Positions 1 to 5,211 of a DNA stretch of 7,107 bases are shown here, piece by piece (the stretch's first letter is position 1; each line of letters begins with the position of its first letter). Origin of the DNA: WLMZ01 sp043747765 (lineage in GTDB: Bacteria > Actinomycetota > Acidimicrobiia > Acidimicrobiales > Ilumatobacteraceae); NCBI GenBank assembly GCA_043747765.1, contig JAYTOM010000121.1:1-7107 (forward strand), written 5' to 3'. The notes beneath the pieces were generated by a model. That model searched no databases. It worked only from the letters and a program-made list of their open reading frames with translations, and was not told where the DNA came from. The position numbers and the translations under genes are program-made.

Positions 1-370
1 GGGTACCTGCGCTGGTCCACGCGCTGCTAGCAGTCTGGCTTCTGTTGACCACGTCGTTCACCGATCGTGGCGATACATCGTGGCGGGCGCGGAGTTGGCC
101 ACCGGCCTCCACGGTGTCGATCTCCACCACCTGTGCGTGATGCGATACCGCCTGGGCGATCGTGGACGGCGCGTCGCCCGCGTTGTGCGCGATGACAAGG
201 AGCTTGTTCGCCGCCGCGTTGGGTGCGGTGTCCAATGGCACCGAGAGCTGTTGCTGCGCGTACGAGTCGTTCGCTCCCGACGACGAAGCCTCGGCCGGCG
301 CGAGCCGGATCATCGAGAACGTGGCGATGGTCATCAGAACTGCCGCTGACGAGCGCAGAGGAAGTCGCAT
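1..370 (-). CDS. Secreted glycerophosphodiester phosphodiesterase-like protein, N-terminal part (gene continues beyond left edge)
   Basis: The minus strand is open from ATG at 370 to the window edge, giving 123 visible residues with no stop. Residues 1-29 look like a signal peptide: MRLPLR, a hydrophobic stretch, then an Ala-rich APAEA site, so export is likely. Residues 58-98 match the start of a GDPD/PI-PLC-like TIM barrel: LLVIAHNAGDAPSTI, then VVEIDTVEAGGQLRARHD. In GDPD enzymes the equivalent His, Glu, Asp and second His bind metal and act in catalysis; here these would be H62, E83, D85 and H97. The usual HRG is replaced by HNAG, so substrate class is uncertain (GDPD or a PI-PLC-like relative). 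The enzyme would cleave glycerophosphodiesters outside the membrane. GTG at 373 is an alternative start; neither start has a clear Shine-Dalgarno. It is divergent from the membrane gene at 604. The rest of the barrel cannot be seen. Confidence 0.65.
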   Translation of the reverse strand, partial: MRLPLRSSAAVLMTIATFSMIRLAPAEASSSGANDSYAQQQLSVPLDTAPNAAANKLLVIAHNAGDAPSTIAQAVSHHAQVVEIDTVEAGGQLRARHDVSPRSVNDVVNRSQTASSAWTSAGT

Positions 371-403
371 CACATCATCGTGCGCCGGCGTGAGCCAGCA
401 ACT

Positions 404-432
404 GTCGAGCGCCGGTCGAGCGCCGGTCGAGC
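404..432 (-). repeat. 11-bp tandem direct repeat upstream of the GDPD-like gene
   Basis: The unit GTCGAGCGCCG occurs at 404-414 and 415-425, with a third partial unit GTCGAGC at 426-432. Read toward the minus-strand gene, this is GCTCGAC three times with CGGC spacers, each unit one helical turn apart. It ends 34 bp before the ATG at 370. The spacing is that expected for a winged-helix response regulator binding in tandem, and the CGAC core is shared with the plus-strand array at 534-562. An operator role is inference. Confidence 0.6.
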
Positions 433-511
433 AATTGAGGAGTGTTCGGACGATGATCGAGACAGATCGTCGAAAGAACGACCGGGGATGGGCGGTGTTC
501 TCCAGTGACTC

Positions 512-566
512 GGCGAACATTCGTTCACCTTCTGGCCGAATTCTGGCCGACTTCTTGCCGACGGCG
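512..566 (+). promoter_or_regulatory. PHO-box-like array of 11-bp direct repeats upstream of the membrane gene
   Basis: In 11-bp register the plus strand reads GGCGAACATTC (512), GTTCACCTTCT (523), GGCCGAATTCT (534), GGCCGACTTCT (545), TGCCGACGGCG (556). The three units covering 530-562 are near-identical tandem copies (TTCTGGCCGAA, TTCTGGCCGAC, TTCTTGCCGAC). A 7-bp conserved core plus 4-bp spacer, with GTTCACC as one core, is the layout known for actinobacterial PhoP boxes (11-nt direct repeat units). The array lies 37-91 bp upstream of the preferred ATG at 604. Its flanking genes are predicted phosphodiester enzymes, which fits phosphate control. The repeat itself is seen directly; the identity of the regulator is inferred. 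Confidence 0.45.
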
Positions 567-590
567 CGACGCCTGTTCTGCGTCACCTTC

Positions 591-596
591 TACCGT
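591..596 (+). promoter_or_regulatory. Possible -10 element for a leaderless start at 604
   Basis: TACCGT fits the actinobacterial -10 pattern TANNNT and lies 7 nt before the ATG at 604, the distance expected when transcription begins at the start codon. No Shine-Dalgarno precedes that ATG. No good -35 hexamer is present; the direct-repeat array just upstream could replace it by binding an activator. The assignment decides the start codon of the next gene but rests on a six-base match. Confidence 0.35.
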
Positions 597-603
597 TCAG
601 TCG

Positions 604-2457
604 ATGTCGCTGCTCGAACGTGCCGCTGCTCCATGGAGCGACTGTCGAACTCTCGATCGCGACGACGTACGAGATGATGGACCCGTTGACGACACCGCCG
701 AACGTCGCCCGAGGCAACGAGTCAGAGCAGCGATGCGGGGTCTGTCGCGGCTGGCCGGATTGATCGTGGTCGCGACCGCGGTCGGAATCTTGGCGGTGAC
801 ACCCGATGGCACCGGACTGGCTCAGGGGTTCGATTCATCGTTGTCACGTGCACTGCACGTCGCCAACGTGCGTCCGACCGATCTGACCAATCAGCTGGGC
901 ACACCCAACGTCGTGTTGCTCGCCTCGCTCGCGGTTGTCGCCGCGCTGTGGCACCGGGACAGGCCGATTCCGGCCAACGTCCAGCCGGTCGTGCTGACCG
1001 CTGTCGCCGGCATGGTCGCGTGGATCGTCGCCACCGTGGTGCGACGGCCCGGACCCGGCCATCTCGGTGATCTGGCAGCGTCCGCGGTGACATCGTTCCC
1101 ATCGATCTCTGCCGCAATGCTCGCCGCTCTGGCCGGCGCGGGCCTCGCCGCTGTGGGAAACAAGCGTCGATTCCGCTCCGTCGTCGCGATGTTGTTGACG
1201 GCGTCGGTACCCAGCCTCGTGCGACTGGTGACCCAGTCGACCTGGCCACTCGACGAAGTCGTCGGCGCGATGATCGGATGGTCGGTCGTCCGTCTCCTCA
1301 GGGTTCGGGAGCAACCATCCGTGGTGAAGGCGGCACGGCTTCGGGAACGACGTCCTGTCGTGCTCGCAGGTATCGCCGCAGTGCTCGTGCTCTGTGGCAC
1401 CGCAGTGGCATCGTTCGTGCGGATCATGAACGCTCCTGGCAACGCGCCGGTCGACCAGCGGACGATCGAGTGGCTCCGCTCGAACAGTCTCGGGCCGCTG
1501 GTCGATCGGGGCGAATCCTGGTGGTTGTGGCGCCACCTGCCTTCACCGACTGAGACCATCTCTCGGCTTCCACCGCCGCCGATCGATCTCGGCCCCGCCG
1601 GCATCTTCTTCACCGCGATGAGCACGCGACAGGCGCCTCGGCCGATCGCACCGGTCATCGTGCCGGTATTGCCGTTCGAGGGGCGCTGGACCGTTGCTCA
1701 AGTCGATCCGCGCGGACACACGGAGATCGCGACGACCGACTTTCGACCGGATCCGGTCCATCCGAGTGTCGTGGTGGCGGTTGCGTGGATCAACAGCTCG
1801 ACGACCCGCATTTCGTTGGTCGCAGGAACCCGTGAGCCAGGCAATGGTGTCGGGCCTGCAGGCGGTCACGTGCCGGATTCCTCGCTGTCGACGCTCCTCG
1901 CAGCGTTCAACTCCGGATACAAGATGGAGGACACACCAGGAGGAACGCTGATGGAGGGCCGTGCGACACGAGCGATGGTGAGCGGTGTGGCGACGCTCGC
2001 TGTGCGCCCGGACGGAACGGCAACGGTCGGACAATGGGGCCGAGATCTCTCGATCGCGCAGGGCTACGTCGGACTGCGGCAGAACCTGCATCTGATGGTG
2101 AGCGGCGGCGTCATCGCACAGGGCTTGAAGAACAATGCGTCGGGCCAGTGGGGGACGGTTCGGAGCACGCTCCCGACATGGCGTTCGGGGCTCGGCGTGA
2201 CCGCCGACGGCAACCTGGTGTATGTCGCCGGCGACCATCTGACGCTCAGCGTCCTTGCCGATGCGCTCGTTCGGGCAGGCGCCGTGACGGCGATGGAACT
2301 CGACATTCACAAGGGCATGGTCGCATTCAACCTCTTCAGTCATCGGACGTTGCCGATCGGCCACACGCTGCTCCCGAACATGCCGTCGTCGGCAGATCGA
2401 TATCTGAGCCCGGACTGGCATGACTTCGTGGTCGTGACGTCTCGCACTTCGATGTAG
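604..2457 (+). CDS. Seven-helix membrane protein: degenerate PAP2-like domain fused to an extracytoplasmic phosphodiester glycosidase (NAGPA/DUF2233)-like domain
   Basis: From ATG 604 the product has 617 residues. An Arg-rich segment (about 36-45) precedes seven predicted membrane helices, roughly 46-66, 101-116, 127-147, 166-185, 191-210, 217-233 and 251-274. Helices 3-6 follow PAP2 phosphatase order: RRP at 147-149, FPSISA where PSGH is expected (165-170), then SLVR (204-207) and WPLDEVVGA where HxxxD lies. Both catalytic histidines are missing, so this half is probably not a phosphatase. Residues about 362-613, predicted outside, resemble the phosphodiester glycosidase family: FNSGY (435-439), TRAMVSG around R456, RSGLGVTADG (527-536) and TAMELD ending at D567. 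The usual LDGG is replaced by LDIHKG, so activity is uncertain. The substrate may be a sugar phosphodiester of the cell envelope. The start at 604 has a leaderless -10; 733 (574 residues) is the alternative, favoured by better third-base GC downstream. An ATG at 505 is unlikely. Confidence 0.75.
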   Translation: MSLLERAAAPWSDCRTLDRDDVRDDGPVDDTAERRPRQRVRAAMRGLSRLAGLIVVATAVGILAVTPDGTGLAQGFDSSLSRALHVANVRPTDLTNQLGTPNVVLLASLAVVAALWHRDRPIPANVQPVVLTAVAGMVAWIVATVVRRPGPGHLGDLAASAVTSFPSISAAMLAALAGAGLAAVGNKRRFRSVVAMLLTASVPSLVRLVTQSTWPLDEVVGAMIGWSVVRLLRVREQPSVVKAARLRERRPVVLAGIAAVLVLCGTAVASFVRIMNAPGNAPVDQRTIEWLRSNSLGPLVDRGESWWLWRHLPSPTETISRLPPPPIDLGPAGIFFTAMSTRQAPRPIAPVIVPVLPFEGRWTVAQVDPRGHTEIATTDFRPDPVHPSVVVAVAWINSSTTRISLVAGTREPGNGVGPAGGHVPDSSLSTLLAAFNSGYKMEDTPGGTLMEGRATRAMVSGVATLAVRPDGTATVGQWGRDLSIAQGYVGLRQNLHLMVSGGVIAQGLKNNASGQWGTVRSTLPTWRSGLGVTADGNLVYVAGDHLTLSVLADALVRAGAVTAMELDIHKGMVAFNLFSHRTLPIGHTLLPNMPSSADRYLSPDWHDFVVVTSRTSM

Positions 2458-2524
2458 CACTACGCGGGTTCTGAGGAAACGCTCTGCCACTCAGCCGGCC
2501 GACAAAGACTGCACACCGTGCGAA

Positions 2525-2971
2525 TCAATGGGGGCTGAGGGGCTCGTCGAGCTCGATGCCGGTTGCCTGGTAGACGAGATCGGCCTCGACGGCTTGGTGC
2601 CGTCTGAATCGATTGGCAATTCTCGCAAGTCGGTCTTTGATCTCGCCGGGAACGATGGTGATGACCGGGTCGGGCTCGATCGGTATTGCATGGTCGGGTT
2701 CGCCCGAGGCGAGTTCGGCGAGGAGATCGATGGAATCCTGATGGGCGTGGAGTTGGGTGTCCAGCGCCGATCGAAGGGCATCGAGCGCTGTCGAGACTCT
2801 GTGGAGCCATGTCCGGTGGCGCCGTGGCGCCGGCGCGGTGAGCGCGTATTCGAGGATCTGCAACGCATGGAGCGCGACCGACGGTTGCGAACGAAGGTCC
2901 GCTGCTGCGTCGATCGCGTCGGGCAGCAGCGGGTGCTGCTCCGGGTCAGGCAGGCTCTCGTCCAACGGCAT
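2525..2971 (-). CDS. Small helical His-rich protein, possibly hemerythrin (HHE)-like
   Basis: The product has 148 residues, no signal peptide and no membrane segment. After a Pro-rich N-terminus it appears almost wholly helical. Helices are likely at about 16-47, 50-91 and 107-138, separated by a Pro/acid loop (92-107) containing IPIEPDPVITIVPG. His residues recur within the helices (H35, H52, H57, H75, H77, H125), and the last helix carries RRHQAVEADLVYQA with H125-x3-E129. This is like the HxxxE ligand pair of hemerythrin/HHE four-helix bundles. The other ligands cannot be assigned, so a metal-free helical bundle is equally possible. ATG 2971 is chosen because a purine-rich AGAGAAG lies about 6 nt upstream and the frame upstream of it reads as unstructured, low-quality protein. 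The gene converges on the membrane gene, with 67 bp between stops, and is divergent from the LuxR-type gene. Function is not recognised with confidence. Confidence 0.6.
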   Translation of the reverse strand: MPLDESLPDPEQHPLLPDAIDAAADLRSQPSVALHALQILEYALTAPAPRRHRTWLHRVSTALDALRSALDTQLHAHQDSIDLLAELASGEPDHAIPIEPDPVITIVPGEIKDRLARIANRFRRHQAVEADLVYQATGIELDEPLSPH

Positions 2972-3056
2972 CTCGGCTTCTCTGCGAACGGAGTGTCTAC
3001 GTCTGCTTCGGGGCTGGGTTCGTCGGGACTTCAGCGGGCTCCTCGGCACTGACGAT

Positions 3057-3446
3057 GTGCCGCCGGACGCTGCGCAGATCGGCAAGCCCGGCACCCGCGC
3101 GGACGTGTTCGAGGTCCGCCCGGTCGGCATCCGTTCGGCAGCGGACGGCGGTGCGCAGGTGTCGTCGGAAATCACGATGCGACTGATCGAGTCGTTGATG
3201 CAGACGGCCGGCCGGAACATCGCAGATCCACATCACATTCAGCTGCGCACTCCTCGTGAACGTGCGGTGTCCGATCGTGTCGTCGCAGGAAGCAACAACA
3301 CCGAGATCGCCGCGGAACTGTTCATCAGTGATTCGACCGTCATGACTCACCTCAACAGAATTCTGTACAAGCTCGAACGGCGAGATCGCGTCCACCTCGT
3401 CCTCTACGCCTACGAACACGCCCTCGGAAAATCAGGACATCGGTGA
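3057..3446 (+). CDS. N-terminally truncated LuxR/NarL-type regulator (DNA-binding domain without receiver)
   Basis: From GTG 3057 the frame encodes 129 residues. The C-terminal 60 are a complete LuxR-type helix-turn-helix: TPRERAVSDRVVAG, NNTEIAAELFISDSTVMTHL and NRILYKLERRDRV, matching the family's TPRE, NxEIA and S.xTVKTHL.RIL.KL signatures. Before it, GIRSAADGGAQVSSEITMRL matches the last receiver helix and linker of NarL/FixJ response regulators, preceded by IGKPGTRADVFEV, perhaps a worn GFLLK region. The rest of the receiver, with the phosphorylated Asp, is absent; its place is occupied by the opposite-strand gene starting at 2971. It is therefore a decayed gene or a stand-alone DNA-binding protein. 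An internal ATG at 3177 with GGAA six bases upstream would give an 89-residue HTH protein. It ends 45 bp before the universal stress gene and could regulate it. The family call is firm; expression and start are not. Confidence 0.65.
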   Translation: MPPDAAQIGKPGTRADVFEVRPVGIRSAADGGAQVSSEITMRLIESLMQTAGRNIADPHHIQLRTPRERAVSDRVVAGSNNTEIAAELFISDSTVMTHLNRILYKLERRDRVHLVLYAYEHALGKSGHR

Positions 3447-3447
3447 C

Positions 3448-3470
3448 CATCGGCCCTATCCAGGCCGATG
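3448..3470. repeat. Perfect 8-bp inverted repeat between the LuxR-type gene and the universal stress gene
   Basis: CATCGGCC (3448-3455) and GGCCGATG (3463-3470) are exact reverse complements around a 7-nt loop, CTATCCA. The structure starts one base after the TGA of the LuxR-type gene and ends 21 bp before ATG 3492. No T-run follows, so it is a poor intrinsic terminator. It could be an operator, since LuxR/NarL proteins bind dyads, or an RNA hairpin separating the two genes. It also buries the alternative ATG at 3468, which supports the 3492 start. Confidence 0.5.
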
Positions 3471-3491
3471 CTCAGCGCCCATCATCAGGTC

Positions 3492-4346
3492 ATGACCAAG
3501 CAGATCGTCGTCGGATATGACAGTTCCCCGTCTTCTGTCGAAGCAGTGAACTGGGCCGCATCCGAGGCGTCGGCGCGCCATTGCGCGCTGCGGATCGTTT
3601 CCTGTTACGGGATTCCGCTCACTGCCGTGTCCGGGGCTGCGTGGGTGGCAGGTGACGTTCTCACGTCGATCGAGGACGAAACGTCCGAATCCGCCCGGTC
3701 GATCAAGGCCGTCCTGACCGAACTGCATCCTGCTCTCGAGATCACTGTCGAGGTGTGTCTCGGACCTCCACGAGCATCGTTGATCCAGAGCCTCGAGCCG
3801 AGCGACGTCTTGGTTGTCGGAACGAGCAACCACGAGGGTGCGGCGGGTTTTTGGCTCGGAAGCACCTCCCGTTGGGCCACCCGGCACAGTCCGTGTGCAG
3901 TTGTCGTCGTCCGTGGGGCAGCGTCGCGTGGCCGGCCGGATCGGATCGTCGTTGGGATCGACGGTTCGGCGCCATCGCGTGCAGCGCTGGTGTGGGCAGC
4001 CGACGAGGCCGATCTCCACGGGGTGGATCTTGTCGTCGTGCATTCGTGGGACGATGTTTTTCTCGGCGTCGACATTCGTGCCGAGCAGGCTCGCGATCTG
4101 GCCCGGATCGATGCCGCTACTGTGCTCGACTGCGCCGTCGAAGTTGCGCGGGAACGTTGTGCTGCAACGGTCAAAGACGTTCTCGTCGAAGGTGAAGCGG
4201 CGACATCGCTTGTCGATTCCGTGCGCGACGGAGATCTGCTGGTGCTCGGAGCGGGCGGACGGGGATCGATCGTGGCAGGGTTTCTCGGCTCGACGGTCAA
4301 CAGAGTCGTCGGGCAGTCAGTGGTACCAGTCGTGGTCGTGCGTTGA
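3492..4346 (+). CDS. Tandem universal stress protein (two UspA domains)
   Basis: The product has 284 residues and consists of two UspA domains. Domain 1 (about 1-141) begins MTKQIVVGYDSSPSS; domain 2 (about 150-284) begins RIVVGIDGSAPSRAALVWA. Domain 2 has the complete ATP-binding pattern G-x2-G-x9-G-S: G253, G256, G266-S267, in GAGGRGSIVAGFLGS. Domain 1 has G110-T-S-N113 then G123-S124, so the second glycine is Asn and nucleotide binding there may be weakened. Universal stress proteins of this tandem type are cytoplasmic and bind ATP during starvation, hypoxia or redox stress. The length fits the actinobacterial two-domain class. ATG 3492 is preferred to 3468 because the family begins a few residues before IVVG and because 3468 sits in the hairpin. 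The baeRF-type gene follows after 53 bp and the CBS gene after that, a likely operon. Confidence 0.9.
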   Translation: MTKQIVVGYDSSPSSVEAVNWAASEASARHCALRIVSCYGIPLTAVSGAAWVAGDVLTSIEDETSESARSIKAVLTELHPALEITVEVCLGPPRASLIQSLEPSDVLVVGTSNHEGAAGFWLGSTSRWATRHSPCAVVVVRGAASRGRPDRIVVGIDGSAPSRAALVWAADEADLHGVDLVVVHSWDDVFLGVDIRAEQARDLARIDAATVLDCAVEVARERCAATVKDVLVEGEAATSLVDSVRDGDLLVLGAGGRGSIVAGFLGSTVNRVVGQSVVPVVVVR

Positions 4347-4387
4347 TGGACCGTTGACCGAACACCGCTCGATCGCACACATTTCCC

Positions 4388-4394
4388 AAGGAGG
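4388..4394 (+). promoter_or_regulatory. Strong Shine-Dalgarno of the baeRF-type gene
   Basis: AAGGAGG lies 5 nt before ATG 4400, close to full complementarity with the 16S rRNA 3' end. It is the only strong ribosome-binding site in the window; the other starts have weak or no sites. High translation of the downstream gene relative to its neighbours is inferred. Confidence 0.85.
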
Positions 4395-4399
4395 TTGCA

Positions 4400-4795
4400 A
4401 TGTCATACGTTCACGCGATTCTGTGGCTCGATCATCGTGACGCCAGAATCATCGCCTACACCGGCCAGACGAGCGCCGAGTTCCATGTCCAGAGTGAAGA
4501 GCCCCAGCGGCAAGTTCACCACAAGGCGGGATCGATCGGTAGCGGTCACGCCGCCGACGACCATCACTTCTTCGACGAGATCGCCGAGTCTCTCGTCGGC
4601 ATTCACGAGGTCCTCATCGCGGGGCCCGGGAACGCCAAGACTGCGTTCGAAACGTACATCGAGAATCACCACGTCGATCTGGCGAGACGCGTCGTCGGCA
4701 TCGAGACGGTCGATCATCCAACCGACCCCGAACTGCTCGCTCACGCCCGAAAGTCGTTCACATCGATCGATCAGCTCGGACTGAACGAGTCGTGA
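4400..4795 (+). CDS. baeRF-family (bacterial archaeo-eukaryotic release-factor-like) 'translational machinery' protein
   Basis: The product has 131 residues and is a single compact domain. Diagnostic blocks in order are HAILWLDHRDARIIA (5-19), the His-rich HHKAGSIGSGHAADDHHFF (40-58), the loop VLIAGPGNAKTAFETY (71-86) and VVGIETVDHPTDPELLAHAR (98-117). These match the short proteins usually annotated 'translational machinery protein', related to the eRF1/Pelota middle domain; a role at stalled or hibernating ribosomes has been proposed for such families, not proven. The GPG at 75-77 sits where the release-factor GGQ-like loop or the GPG...K motif of this family is found. The start is fixed by AAGGAGG at 4388. 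The stop TGA overlaps the start of the CBS gene, so the two are probably translationally coupled. Pairing with a universal stress protein suggests a dormancy or stress role. Confidence 0.8.
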   Translation: MSYVHAILWLDHRDARIIAYTGQTSAEFHVQSEEPQRQVHHKAGSIGSGHAADDHHFFDEIAESLVGIHEVLIAGPGNAKTAFETYIENHHVDLARRVVGIETVDHPTDPELLAHARKSFTSIDQLGLNES

Positions 4796-5211
4796 TGACC
4801 CTCGCCTCTGTGCCTGCCGAGGACGTTGTAGCGCTTCCGGCGGGCACCGCGTGGCGGGTTCCCTGGGAACTCCTGATGCTGGGACCGTTCCAGAGTTGCA
4901 TTCTGGCCGATGGCAACGAGATGCGGCACGTGACAGCAGCTGCGCTTGTGCGCAGCGCGTTGCTCCATCACGCGCTGCCGGAGGCGCCTCTGCGCGCCGA
5001 GCACTACGTGACGTTGCGTGTCTTCTCGCCCGAAACAACGCTGGACGAGGCCGCTCGGCTCGTCGTCGAGAGCGGTTGGGAAGTGGCCATCGTGAACGAC
5101 GTCGAAGCCCGTTTGATCACGGCACGCACGGTGTTCAGGGCGCTCGTGCAGTCCCCATCGGGAGACGACAAGCGGGTGTTCTCGTGCGGTACGGTTCCAT
5201 CGTCGTCGTAG
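4792..5211 (+). CDS. Divergent two-CBS-domain protein
   Basis: The product has 139 residues from GTG 4792, or 138 from ATG 4795; both overlap the previous stop TGA (4793-4795), implying coupled translation. Two degenerate CBS motifs are visible. The first (about 8-56) runs from EDVVALPAGTAWRVPWELL to ADGNEMRHVTAAALVRSALL. The second (about 71-117) runs HYVTLRVFSPETTLDEAARL, then WEVAIVNDVEARLITARTVF. CBS pairs (Bateman modules) bind adenosine nucleotides and report energy state, but the usual glycines and binding Thr/Ser-x-x-Asp signature are poorly kept here, so ligand binding is uncertain. The last about 20 residues (SGDDKRVFSCGTVPSSS) do not look like CBS. They lie directly before an in-frame fragment of another gene, so the C-terminus may have been changed by the same rearrangement. 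Confidence 0.65.
   Translation: MMTLASVPAEDVVALPAGTAWRVPWELLMLGPFQSCILADGNEMRHVTAAALVRSALLHHALPEAPLRAEHYVTLRVFSPETTLDEAARLVVESGWEVAIVNDVEARLITARTVFRALVQSPSGDDKRVFSCGTVPSSS

Noticed and set aside
505..603. Extension of the membrane gene to ATG 505
   Set aside because: The extra 33 residues are translated repeat DNA and lack any conserved look; no ribosome site.
453..677. Possible 75-codon gene starting ATG 453 after GAGGAG
   Set aside because: Shine-Dalgarno spacing is 10 nt, codon use is poor, the protein is Arg-rich without recognisable features, and the frame runs through the direct-repeat array and into the membrane gene.
605..772. High-GC3 frame overlapping the start of the membrane gene (GTG 620 or ATG 674)
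   Set aside because: No ribosome site, short, no recognisable protein; probably chance, though it weakens confidence in the 604 start.
2458..2524. Terminator between the convergent membrane and helical-protein genes
   Set aside because: Only a 5-bp CTGAG/CTCAG pairing with a long loop and no T-run is visible.
2528..3052. 174-residue plus-strand frame over the helical protein gene
   Set aside because: It is the antisense shadow of the minus-strand gene, with no family resemblance.
2972..3220. Extension of the helical protein to ATG 3220 on the minus strand
   Set aside because: This stretch is antisense to the LuxR-type linker and reads as low-quality Arg/Ser/Pro protein; ATG 2971 has a purine-rich site.
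4354..4383. TTGACC as a -35 box for a separate baeRF promoter
   Set aside because: No acceptable -10 at 16-18 bp; transcription from the universal stress gene is the simpler explanation.
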